From NCBI GenBank assembly GCA_033439295.1, contig JAVTLE010000011.1:620082-684081 (forward strand): a DNA stretch of 64,000 nt. Reading direction: 5' to 3'. The first letter of the stretch is position 1. Every line of letters begins with the position of its first letter. Source of the DNA: Deuterostichococcus epilithicus. Lineage: Eukaryota; Chlorophyta; Trebouxiophyceae; Prasiolales; Stichococcaceae. The notes below the pieces were generated by a model that was not told the origin of the DNA, did not search any database, and saw only the letters and a program-made list of their open reading frames with translations. Below, piece by piece: positions 24,337 to 35,500 of the stretch. The position numbers and the translations under genes were made by a program.

Positions 24337-25577
24337 GGAGGGCTGACGGCCACCGGGCTGCGGCACAACATGGCGATTGGTGCCGGCCATGCTGTGGCCA
24401 TGCTCTTCCAGCGACCTGCGGCAGCAGAAGTTCTGCTGCGCTCTGTAGCGCAATGACTGGCCGCACTTAAGGGGAATACACTGCCAGAACTCCCCAGCGG
24501 GTCGATGTTGAGGCCTGGCTGTGCCAGACGCGGCGACGTGCAGCAGCAGGACGCGGCAATGCGACCGCCTGTTGATTCGCGCATCCTCAGGGCGCACATT
24601 CTTGGCTCATAGGCTTTGACAGCAGTGACGGCAATGATGCTTTGTGTGCAGAATCTCGACGTGTCTAGCTGCGCGTTTGGTGATTTGTGATGTCGTAAAC
24701 CTTGCTCACTCGCAAATTGTGCATCCGTGTTCAGGACCGATGCAGCAGGAGAGCTGCGCTGTGCGCCCTGCGGCGGCAGCTCAGGCGGCTTGGTCGATTG
24801 CTTCGCCAGTGGTCAGAGTGGTGCAGCATCGTTCAATTGCGATAATTCAACTTGGTCACGTCGATACCAAAGCTGCAGTGTCCAGTACAATCTTGACGTT
24901 GTCAGGAACCTACCGCACTCCCCACACGAATGAGTCTGGCCATGACTCCCGCTTGGACGCCGGACAGCAGTGTGTTGACAATGACTACTTATCACTGAAG
25001 GGGCACAACCTTCTTCGCTGGGTTCCTGAGCGGCCAATTGAAACGCTGAGCTGGCACCTCGCATCAGATATGCATTGCACCCGGTTGCCGATCTTGCACA
25101 TTCATGTATTCTGGCGCCTGCCTGGGAGCATTGCCACATCCCTGCTGGGCAGAGCCTGGGCCCCTGCAGCCTGCGCCCCGCCAGGGCTGTCAGCGGGCGC
25201 TGCCAGGCTCGCCGCAGGTGCAGCCCTGGCTGCGGTGGCTGCAAGTTCCTGCTGCCGCGGCTGTGGCTGGTCTGCGGACCCTGACCTCCGCCGGGCCAGA
25301 GGCGGTGCGGCAACATCCGTGCTCCACCGCCTGATGGCGAAGCGCCGACCAAAGGCCTCCCGTAGCGCTGCTACTGCCGTCCTGGATCGCAGTCCGGACC
25401 GAGTGATGAGAGACCATCGAGGTGCACTCATGTGTGCTGGTTGTGCGCAGTCAACAAGAGTGTTGCTCCTTGCGCAGCGGACTTGCATGGCACCCGAGCA
25501 CTTGGCACAACAATCGGATTGCGCCAACACACGACACCGCATCAGGAGATCCCATCTTACAAACATGCCAGCGGGCA
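24337..25577. other. spacer between convergent genes
   Basis: It lies between the stop of the BTB gene and the stop of the membrane-protein gene. Long open frames occur on both strands (24644-25744 plus, 24599 downward minus), but they look like GC-rich chance frames with no recognisable domain. Confidence 0.45.
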
Positions 25578-27318
25578 TCAAGAAGCGGCAGGCTGTGGAA
25601 CTCCCGAGTTCGCGCACCATATCAGGTATGCAACGAACAGTGCCACCGGCAGCACAGCGTACGCGCCCAGCGCGCGCCACCGGCCCCAGTCGAATACATC
25701 ATACACCCAGTAATCGCGCACCGGCAGCCACACCGCCCACATGAATATGAGGTACACGGTGCCGTACAGCAGCGCCACCTACGAGCAGAACAAGTCTGAC
25801 ATCATCGGCTGTCAGTGCAAAATACGAAAATTGCGCAGTTTCTCAACGCCTGCTGACATACGAACATGGGCTGGCAGCCTCAACCTGCAGCTGCGTCCTT
25901 GGCACCCAGACCAGCGGGCAGCGTTGTCAAGGGGTGCTGGCGGCGCGCCTGGAAGTGGTACGACACGAAGGGCACCCTCGACAGCAGGACGTCCACCAGG
26001 ATCATCGCATTGTTTATGCCGTGCTTCAGGACGTTGTCGGCAGACACGTCGCCATCACCAGCCAGCGCTGCCCAGTAGAAACACTGCAGCGTCAATACTC
26101 CTCTCAGTGCCGAGCCCTCTCCATGGGGTTCAGGTGCGCATGGAGTTTGCGGTGCCGCACATAGCGTCGCACACTATGAAACGACGCTCACCGTGAGGAA
26201 CAGCGTCGAGCTGGCACTGGTTTCCACCACAAGCAGATAGAAGGCCTCCGGCCACGTCCACTGCAAGCCAAGGGTCTCAGCATGAGTTCAATCCGAAAGG
26301 GTGACTCATGTACCAAAGCCGTGCGATATGCAGAATCTTGTTAACTGGTGTGGCTCTCATGTGAGTGCTGTTAGCTGGACGAGCAGATTCAAGCCGTCAT
26401 CTCAGGCACACGTCGCTCCACCTTGCGGATGCAGGTGGCTGATGTGGCTGGCTGCGGCTGAGGGTACCTTTCATCCACCGCCGCCGCCGCCGCCTCCACA
26501 TCAGAATGCACCTGCTTCCGCCCCTTCCGGCGCACTGACATGCGCCAGACGGTGACGATGAACCCCAGAAGGCCGCTGAAGCCGTATACGCAGAATGTCC
26601 AGTCGGTGAAAAAACTGATCCATACATACCCCGGGCGCCCAAGCCCATTGCCTGCGGCAGCACACGATACCCTGTCGGGTGGGCATCCAGGCCATGACAG
26701 TGGCGTCGGCAGGAGGCTGCGATCCGCTTTTCGAATTGGTGGTTTGTAGAGGCAGCAGCATATACGGAGAAATGACTGTTTCGGAAACGCACGTGTTGTG
26801 TATCGCTCCACTAGCAGTTCTGCCGCAAAGTACAGCGCAATGAGCAGCCGGAAGCCGGCCAGGAACCACACCGGCACGAAAAAAGATGTTGTCTGCAAGA
26901 GCACCAGGCTGGAAGCCTTCAGGACTGGCCCTCTGTCGTCATGTGGGAAGACAGGCACTGCTGTAAAAGTTTGGGCTGAAGATTAACCAATGAGACAGCA
27001 CTCTGCGCTACCGCTTGCATCGGCACAGTCGCACCAAGTTGTCAGGATCGAGTGTGTCAAATGCCCAGTACTGATCAGGTCGTCGCTTCAGTCGCCTGCA
27101 ACAAATGATGTGCCAGGCATGAGACCTGTGCAGGCCCAACAGCGGATGGGCATGCCGCTAGGGCCGCAGGCAGTCTGTAAAGCAGCGCACCGGTTGCTGC
27201 AGAAGAAGAGCCTCGGAAGCGGACAGAATTTGCATAATAGGCTGTGCTCGTTGAGCAAGTAGGCTATAAGGTTTGCCAGCACTACAATTACACAAGCGAG
27301 CACCGCGGTCGCAATCAT
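25578..27318 (-). CDS. multipass membrane protein, FAR-17a/AIG1 or rolling-stone-like
   Basis: Minus-strand exons encode a chain of hydrophobic helices: LVLLQTTSFFVPVWFLAGFR followed by LLIALYFAAELLVERYTTR (about 26930-26800), YVWISFFTDWTFCVYGFSG then LLGFIVTVW (about 26630-26545), LQCFYWAALAGDG (about 26090), HGINNAMILVDVLLSRVPF (about 26020-25965) and VYLIFMWAVWLPVRDYWVY with AYAVLPVALFVAYLIW (25760-25600). The stop is TGA at 25578-25580. The FTDWTF, HG-N-MI-D-LLSR-PF and VYLIFMW pattern is typical of FAR-17a/AIG1 and rolling-stone-like proteins; some FAR-17a members hydrolyse lipid esters, but no activity is claimed here. The 5' end is uncertain. An exon ending DPDNLVRLCR could join the first helix exon through a GC donor (about 27020), and a hydrophobic segment at 27318-27240 could be the true N-terminus. 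Confidence 0.65.
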
Positions 27319-28132
27319 GTCCTAGAAACTCTCGTATACTCCCGCTGCAAGCCATGAATTCATGGTCGAACCCTTACACGTCTCCGAATACTGCTGCGTC
27401 AGGCGTTAGTGTCAAAACGACTGGGATGCACTCTGACCTCTCTATACAATCGCAGAAATGACGATTCAGTAGAGAACGTGCACTCAGCGACCAAGATTAA
27501 CGATAGTCTCGTATGCCTTATCTAAGCAGTCGACAGATTAGACTCGATTTTGCAGGCTTGGCTGGGCACAAAGGAAGCATCTAGCTTCCGGATGACTTCA
27601 GCAGTGTGCGGGCAGACACTTCTTCACTCCGAAGGTTGTGCCCACTTGCCTTCACTGCCTAACGACAATTGCTTCAGCTTGTGGCGCTTAGAGGTCTGAC
27701 TCACTCCCTGCGACGAGCTTTACACATGCATGGGCAGTGTCATCGACAGCGGGTGGTTTGGCGGCGACCCGCTTGACAATCGATCGCGCGTGTTCCAAAG
27801 CTGCACTGCAGCGGTTGAAAGACTTGGGTGGTGCACGTCGACCTTTCAAACTGAGGGTGCCACGCGAAGATGTTGACGTCACTACTCCAACGAGCAAGCG
27901 CTAGGTAGCCGGCGCACGGTGGCGACATGGACCATGAGCTTCCCTGTAAACAATGTGCCACGAACTGCGATTGCGGCTGTGCCCTCACCGATGCCATTCT
28001 TCTTCATCACTGACGATTGGGCACTGCAGGCTCCGATAAGCCTGTGGGGGCGGCCGCCTCGCAGGTGTGAGCCGCTCCAGCCCATTTTCATCTTTCTGGC
28101 ACTAGACCCTACTGAACTAAGCCGACACTGGA
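27319..28132. other. spacer between two minus-strand genes
   Basis: More AT-rich than the flanking genes. It should contain the membrane-protein promoter and the 3' end of the RRM gene. I see no supported exon or repeat. Confidence 0.45.
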
Positions 28133-31100
28133 CTACAAGTCGTCGTACACCACCAGCGCGCGGCGCGGAGGCGGGCGTAGCTCCACCTCTGCGAGCGCTT
28201 CCGGGTCAAAGGCGTCCGCCGCCGCCTGCGCCGCCAGCCGCGCCTCCCGCACCTGCGCTCCACCGAAATGAGATCTCAAATGAGATCTCAGAGGGATGAC
28301 CGCATGGTTCGATGGTGAAGGAGACTCGCAGAAGTCGCCTGCAACAGGCCGAGCGCCGTCCACAAGGAACTCTGTGCGCCTGCAGTCGATGCGAGCACTG
28401 CGATGTGGAAGCCCTCCGGCACCACCGCCACTGCCAGCAGCCCGCCCCGGCACAGCACTGGGCATTGCAAACTGCTGCCTCGTTGAGTGTGACGCAGCGT
28501 CGCCAGCAAGTTCTGCTGCAGCTGTGCGCTAAACATACATGCGTCCACGAAACGACTCAGCCGCCCTGTGCACAGCTGCTCTTGCAAGAAACATCCATCA
28601 TACGCGCTCGTACTGGTCGTACTGCTTCATGCCGTGGTACCGGCATCGGCAAAACACTGTACAGAACTGTTCCAGCACAACATGCTGCAATGTCCGCCTG
28701 GTTGCTCGTACCTTGGGGTGCTCGTACTGCTCCAGGCCCGGCACCGGCACTGGCTTTGCCATCTGCGACCCTTGCTGCGTGGCAAAGGGTTCGGCCAACT
28801 GGTGAGACTTGTGCCTCGGTTCACATGCTGCCCAGCGCAGGCGCGGACGGGGTGCTGAGCAACGAGCCACAGCACGAGATGTGTCAGCAAGCGCCAGCTC
28901 ATTGTGCGGCCGGCCACGGGCTCAGCAGCACATGCGAGAGCAGGCTGGCACGGAGGCGTCCGCAAGCGGCAGCGCGGCTGCACGCCAGGCTCATGCAGCA
29001 GCATTGCAGCGTCGCAGGCACTTCTCGAGGCGTCCTCGTGGCGTGCACCTTCCACTCGGGCAGCTGTCCGACGGCCCAGTTGACACGCAGCTGCCGGCCG
29101 CCTTCCACCTCCAGCGGCGCCAGCTTCTGCCTCTGCAGCAGCAGGCAGTATGCTGTGGGCCTTGCAGATTTTGCAGGTGTATGTGCAGAACTTCGGAAGA
29201 CGCTTTGCCGGCCGCCCGTCCACCGCCAGCGGCATCACCTGCTGCCTCTGCAGCGGCGTTGCAAATCTCCGAGTCTGAGTTGCGCCGGGGCCAAACATAG
29301 CATACGATTAGGCTGCACACACAGCCGGCAGCTCTGTGCTTGGCCGTCTCGAGGGGCTGACACAGAAGCAGCCGGGGGCATTGATGGCCGGGCACAAGGT
29401 ATTGGGTGCTGCCCGCCTGCAGCAGACAGGCAGGCGACAGGCGAACCACAGGCGAAAGCGCAGCCCACCAACAACGACTTGGCTGTTCAGGATCCAGCTA
29501 GACTGGGAATGTAGGCCCTAAACCCTGAACCCTACTCCCAGGTCACGCACCTCCATGACGGCGGCAGCGGCGTCAGGCGATGCGAATCGCACAAAGGCGT
29601 AGCATTGGGTGCCGACCACGCGGGCGTTCTCCACTGCCGCCAGCTCAGCAAACACCTGCATCCGGGATATAGGACGTTGACGCTGTGAACAGATGGGGCC
29701 TATACTGTGGTTTCCTGAGCAGGACGAGCGCATCTCAAGTGGTACATCAGGCTGGTGCTGCCGAAAAGGCTGCCATGCAAGCTGCCGGAGGTTGCGACAA
29801 TGGCGCACCAGAAAAGAGGCGATCTGCCGGCCGAGTCGTTGTCTGTATCTCTCTTGCTTTTCAGTTGGTTACAGCAGCAGAGCCACAGCTCGAGCTCGAG
29901 AGGGCATATAGAGGACGCTCGCCTCGTGGACGGCCTGCGAGTCGTAGTGCGGAGGCAGGTCGCCAACAAACAGCGTCGACTTGCGGCCGTCGTCCTCCTC
30001 CTCCCTGCACACGAAGGCATCGACCATGAATTGTGAATGGGTTGTGAGCCCGCACAGCGAGGAATCGGCTCGGTGCAATCTAAAAGTGGCCAATGACACA
30101 TAAGCTTGCTCAATGTGCAGGCTGGAGGTCCGTTCTTGCCATCACACTGGCACCGCCGCCGGCCGGATCCATGCAAATGCCTGCGCATTGCACAGCCGCA
30201 TGCACAAAGTGACGCTCGCTACTGCGCCCCAGCCTCGAGGGCGGCCGCTGGCAGCGAAGGCTCGGCAGGCCGCATGGGGGAGATGTGTTGCCGCAGCGGC
30301 AACGCACCCCGGGTCGACGCCCCGGTCGCGCTCGTGCTCGTGCGCCCAGCCACCCTGTGCCCCCCGGTCTTCCCTCGGCTCGAAACGGTTGCCGCCGCCG
30401 CCGCCGCCGCCGCCACCGCCGTCACTCCTCGGCCGTTTGGCGGTCTCGGCGTCCCGATGCGGCGCCGGCCGGTGGGAGGTCGGTCGCTTGTGCGCCGGCC
30501 GCTTCGGCGCGCCGTCTGCAGCGCCGCCGCCGCCGCCCCGGCGGTCCTGCTGCTGCCGCGCCGCCTGGTGGAGCACAGGCGACAGACTCGCATGCAAGGT
30601 GATGTCGAAAGAGACCGCAGTCGGTCGGCAAAGATGCACGGCACCAGGCTGCAGGCCGGCAGCAGGGCGCCTCAATGCATGCCGTACGAAGCTGGCTGTT
30701 GCAACGCGGAGCAGCTCAGCATGTAAATCTGCATTGCAGAAACGCCGGGAAAGCGGCAGCACCTGCTGGGCTGTGACAGCGCGCTGCCGCACGTCCTGCT
30801 GCGATGGCACGGCTGCGTCGGCCGCCCGGCCGGCGTCGCCGCTCGACCTGTCTGCCGGGCTGTCGCGCGCGTCGGAACCCCTCGCGCCGCCGGCGGGCCT
30901 GGCCGCCGGGGCGCGCTTCGGGATAGTCGGCTGCCTGGCAGCANCGCCCGGCGCGGCAGCGGCCGACGCGGCGGCCGGCCGCCGCGTGGCGGCGGAGGCC
31001 GCTGACGGAGTGCCTGAGCCGCCGCCTGACGCCGTCCGCTTTGCCGCCAACAGCTGCAGGGCCGCGTTGATGGTTTCTTTGGGCTCTCTGATGGTCAAGG

Positions 31101-31837
31101 TTTCAGACCCCATTTCAAACATGCAGACCATGTGGTCATACGGCTATTCGGTAAATTCAGGCGCAGTCGCAGTGCTGCACCCTGCAAGCATTGGGGACCC
31201 CCTCACCCGGATGGCGCGCTCTTTGGCGGTCTCGCCGGGCACCTCTGGCGCAACGGGCGCCGCAGACTTTACCTTTGCCGCAGCCGGCGTGCGGCTGGCT
31301 AGCGCTGCTGCACCGGAAGGTTTCGGGGTCACGGGTTCGCTTGAAAATGCAAAGGGGTGACGTCCAGCGTTCAACAGCGGCGGGTGATGGACGAGAGCAT
31401 CTTTCTAGAGCGCCCCGGCACAACAGCGCAGGCTTTCATGAGACTCTGCTGACTCGCACCTGCCGGCTTCTTGGCAGGCAGACCCAAGGGGAGGGCAGCT
31501 GGTGATGCCGCTGTAGGCGCTACCGCCGCTGCTGGCTGTTTGCTGGGCTGCTCTGCCTTGCCCTCCTGCTGCTGCTTCGCCTTCAGCTTTGCTTCCTGCA
31601 GCCCGGAAATGCCCAGCTGAGGCGCATCAGAGTGTGGCGCACAACACACCGTCGCAACTGGAGTCTGTGTGGAAAGCGGTCGGAAGAGGCACCGAAAGCT
31701 TGGCTATCGAAAGGTTGCGAGCCATGAAGCATCCTTGAATGAGGCACGCCACAGCCAGGTGTGCGTCGCACCTTCTTTTTGCGCAGCTCCTCATACTTGC
31801 GCTGCAGAGCCAGCTCGGCCTCCGTCTTGGGAGCCAT
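28133..31837 (-). CDS. RRM-domain RNA-binding protein
   Basis: Start ATG 31835-31837 gives MAPKTEAELALQRKYEELRK, a coiled or basic N-terminus. Next comes an Ala/Pro/Lys-rich region (about 31620-31200: KLKAKQQQEGKAEQPSKQ, AAAKVKSAAPVAPEV), a block with TIREPKETINAALQLLAAKR (about 31090), and a long disordered stretch with a run of glycines and Arg/Ser/Pro/His (30560-30300). The RRM follows: RNP2 is STLFVGDLPPHYD (about 29980), RNP1-like is QCYAFVRFASPDAAAAVME (about 29600), and the closing strand is GRQLRVNWAVGQLPEW (about 29070). Downstream exons are less certain and end with ALVVYDDL and TAG at 28133-28135. A single N interrupts the codon run at 30945. I cannot assign a specific spliceosomal or mRNA-processing role. 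Confidence 0.72.
29517..29540. repeat. short interstitial telomere-like repeat in an RRM-gene intron
   Basis: The plus strand reads ccctaaaccctgaaccctac, i.e. CCCTAAA CCCTGAA CCCTA, close to the plant and green-algal telomere unit (TTTAGGG on the other strand). It lies about 15 bases inside the intron that follows the RNP1 exon. It is too short to be a chromosome end. Confidence 0.6.
30385..30422. repeat. GCC run encoding polyglycine in the RRM protein
   Basis: Nine or so gcc triplets with one gcc-to-acc change. On the minus strand this is the GGC run that encodes about ten consecutive glycines in the RRM protein's disordered region. Such runs are length-unstable. Confidence 0.7.
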
Positions 31838-32531
31838 ATTATGGCAATGCGGGTCTCCCTAGACTGCCGTGCAGTCGTGTATGCTCCTTGCAAGAGGCGC
31901 CAGGGTGGGCCAAGGATGGGCAGGCACGAAGGCTTCCCTGGCTGCGCGTGCTAGCTTGCTACACGCCGCTCCTCCTACAGATCACTGCATGTATTTGCAT
32001 GAGAGATCTGGTCGACGCGAATGCACATATGTACGCGATGGCCGCCTCGAGAGCGGGCTGATAAATGCCGGAACCATGGTCATTCAGCATCTGCATCACA
32101 ACATTCAGGCAGTTGTGGTTTGCAAGCTGCAAGGTTCTCATCACAATGCAGATTTTAGTCAGGAGCGCTCTGTCATCATCAATAGCTGCCGCGCCCGTTC
32201 CAAGCCTACTCGAGAGTGGCATCGCAGCTTGGTTCCTCTAGCACCGGCTCAGCACTGCTTGGCCGACAACTCTCGCACCAAGCCTGGTTACATGGCTCCC
32301 TCCCCCAGACTGCCACGAGGATGCCCAACAGTCCACACTTTCGACAACAAACAAGTGTGCGCGCGTCGCCACTGAAGGCTGCGCAGCCAGATCCATATAT
32401 TTAACCATCGCAGTAACGCTCTCTTTGCAACGACCGCAGCTATTCACAAGTAGGTTGACCCAGCTGAGCAGCTCGGAAGGCCGTGCTTGGCACTCCGCCT
32501 CACGGGCACACGCAGCACCGCAGCCGCATCA
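31838..32531. other. divergent promoter region, RRM gene and UFL1
   Basis: 694 bases lie between two start codons on opposite strands. It must contain both core promoters. I see no clear TATA element that I would defend and no additional exon. Confidence 0.5.
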
Positions 32532-35500
32532 ATGGCGATGGACGAACTGTCGCTCGATGACCTGCTGGGCCAACTGGCGTCTGCGCAGCAGGAGAAGCCC
32601 AAGGTGAGATCACGGCTCACGGGATCCTTTTCTCTGGCGCGCAGCGCGCATGCCGATCCGCGCTTGGCTCGTGCGTCGGCATGTGCTGTCGCCATCTCCA
32701 TATGTGGCGGTTGTGGGGCGGGCATCAGTAGCACGGCCAGCTCATTGGCATCGCGGCTCTGCTGTGTCGAATCGAAGCAACACACGCCTACGCGTACAGT
32801 GAGAGCAGCAGCCGACCGCCACCCGCGCACGTCAGTACCTCACGCCCCAAACCCCACATGTGCCCCCGCGGGCAGGTGCGGCTATCGGAGCGCAACGTCG
32901 TGGAGCTGGTCAACAAGCTGCAGGCGGCGCAGCTGCTGGGGCCGGACCTGCTGCACTCCATCAACGGGCGCGAGTACCTGACGGTGGAGCGGCTGCGCTC
33001 GGAGGTGCAGGCCGCTGTCGAGTCCTCCGGCGGCCGCATCCCCGTGGTGCGCCGCCGGCAGCGCCTGTTGATTGGGATCCCACCTGGAACCTGCGACATC
33101 ACTTCCTCCTGTGTCTTGTCAAGGAACTGAGGTCCGAGGCGCCGTGGAGGTCGCTGGGATCCGCATCCCGGCGGTGCAAATTCGTGATTCGAACTTCCTG
33201 ACATCTTCTGTTAGTTTACTTTCAGGTTTGACTGTTAAGAGTGACTCTTTACCTGCCACACTGGCAAGAAATTGAGGCGAGGCCGATGCTTTCTACCACT
33301 TCAGGACCGTCATGTGCCTTCAAAAGTGGAGTCAAGCTGACCGCAGGTGGATCTCCCGGCACTACTGGGCGTAGACCTGGTGCACTGCGAGCGGCAGGCA
33401 GGCGCGGCGGTCGCAGGCTCCGGCGGCGCGCTGCAGCTGGTGCAGGGGGAGCTGGTGGCGACCAGCTACTTCGATGCCCTCGCCGCTGAGGTCGCCGACT
33501 CGTTACAGGCACGCAGGGCGAAATGGGGAATTGGGTGTGCGGATATTGGTCCATGTGTTGCATGAGAAGGCCATTGCCCACCAGGGAGGGAGGGTGCCGT
33601 GCGCCTCAGAAGCTTTGATGGCACTTGGCGACATTGAGACGGCACCTGCCGCCACGAATGCCGGCTGCTGCCGTTCCCTGGCAAAGGGGTTGTGCCAGAA
33701 CACCATCCTGAGCACCATGTTGCCAGAGAGCTCCTGGGCAATCAGTTTTGTATGCCGGCATGACAGCGCGGGCACAAACGTCGCCGCGGACCTGCTGCTG
33801 TCTCGGAGGTGCCCCTGGCGTGTTTCACATGCAATCCTGCAGGAGGCGGGCGCGCCGCAGACGGGCGACACCGCGCTGCGCGGCCCCGCTGCTATGGAAA
33901 TGATCGTTGCGTCATACCCCTTCGTGCAGGAGGCGGGCGCGCTGCAGGTGGGCGACATCGCGCAGCGCACCCGGCTGGGCGTGGACCTGCTGCGCCCGGT
34001 GCTGCAGCAGCGGCTGGGCTCCGTCATCCCCGGCCGCCTGGAGGGCGGCCTGCTGTACACCGACGCCCACATCGCCCGCATCCGGGTGCGCACATCGGCA
34101 GGCAGCCGCCGCGACGCCCTGGGTCACGTGGATGCACGGGCAGCCTCTCGAGCAATGTGCCAGAGTGGGCCTTTGTGGACACCGAGGAGCCGAAACACGT
34201 GTGACTTTGGGGTCACGGCATGCCCGGCCATGCAGCGCCAACCTCCTCCTCCCTCCCTGTACCAGAGTGGCACAGCTGGACGGGAAGTGAAGGAGAGAGT
34301 CAATGCGCAGGCACGCCTGTGCCTGGCGCGGCGCGCGGCACCCTGGCGCCGCTCAGCACGCCCAGCCAGGCTAAAACCCTTCCCTTGCCGAGTCGACCAA
34401 CCTTTTGAATGTCGAGACGTTTGAACCTCAAATTTTGTGCAGGCGAGGGTGCGTGGCGCGGTGCGTGGCGCCCTGACGCCGCTGAGCGTCCCCAACCTCG
34501 CCAAGACCCTGCGCCTGGACGCGGGCGGCGGCGGCGCGGGGCCCTCCCTGGGCTCCATCATCGAGGAGCTGGCGGCGGCAGGGGAGATAAGCGGGGCCCT
34601 GCGCGGGGGCGGCAGCACCTGGGTCCCTGCCGTGCATGCGCGGGCGCAGCAGGCGTCGGTGCTGGCGTTCTTCAGGTGTGCATGGTCAAGGTCATCGTTT
34701 TGAACACACCCCTGCAAGCCCTCCGTTGCAGGCTGACGATGGGCTCTGCACTGTGACGGGCTGCACACTGCGAGTGATGCCGGAGACTCCCGCGCCAACC
34801 GCGAGCGAGTCTGCAAGTCTGGCGTCGACTAGGCTCCTTGAAAGTTGGAGCTGATGCTGGTGCTTCGGCCAGCAGCTGCAACAAGCTCATTCGGCAGCAG
34901 TGGGCTGCTGACACACGAGATCCTGCTCGGCGAATGTCCCCCGTCGCATTGCCCGTCAATGCTCCTATCGACGCGACGCAATGTCCGGCAGCAACCAAGT
35001 TTATGGTGTTGCCGCCCGCGCCACGGGCAACATTGGCGTCGCCAACCCGCAGGCCCATCTGAACAGTGTCCATACTACTTCCCAGTCATACATATGCCCA
35101 CCTGCGCCGCAGCCAAAACAGAGTCATGGAGTACGCCGCCGTGAGCCGCATGGGCATCAGCGACCCGCGGGGCCACCTCCAGGCGGCGTTCCCAGACGGC
35201 ATCGCGCTGCATAGCTGCTTCGTCGGTGGCGAGCTGGCGGCGCAGGTGGATGTCGCAGCGGAGGAGGCACTGGCGGCCGGCTCCTGGTGAGGATGTCAAC
35301 AATGTGGACAGGAGTGGCACTTGCGGCCGGCTCCTGGTGAGGCGCTGCATGGGTAAGGAACAGCTTGTGAAGGGATGCCGCTGCTGCGCCGCTGATGCGC
35401 GAGGCCAGAGATGGCAATGTGGCTTTGGACTGTGCTAGCAGAGTGCCCATAGGGATAGGAGTGCAGCGAAAGCGGGTGGGGCTGCTGAGAGGCTGAAAGC

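Noticed and set aside
23272-24597. 441-codon open frame on the minus strand
   Set aside because: It lies antisense to the well-supported MATH exons of the BTB gene, is rich in Arg, Ala and Gly, and has no recognisable domain. Long antisense frames are expected in GC-rich coding DNA.
24644-25744. 366-codon plus-strand frame
   Set aside because: No domain, no splice context, composition like intergenic DNA, and it overlaps the 3' exons of the minus-strand membrane protein.
29517-29540. True telomere or chromosome end
   Set aside because: Only about 2.7 imperfect units, flanked by gene sequence on both sides.
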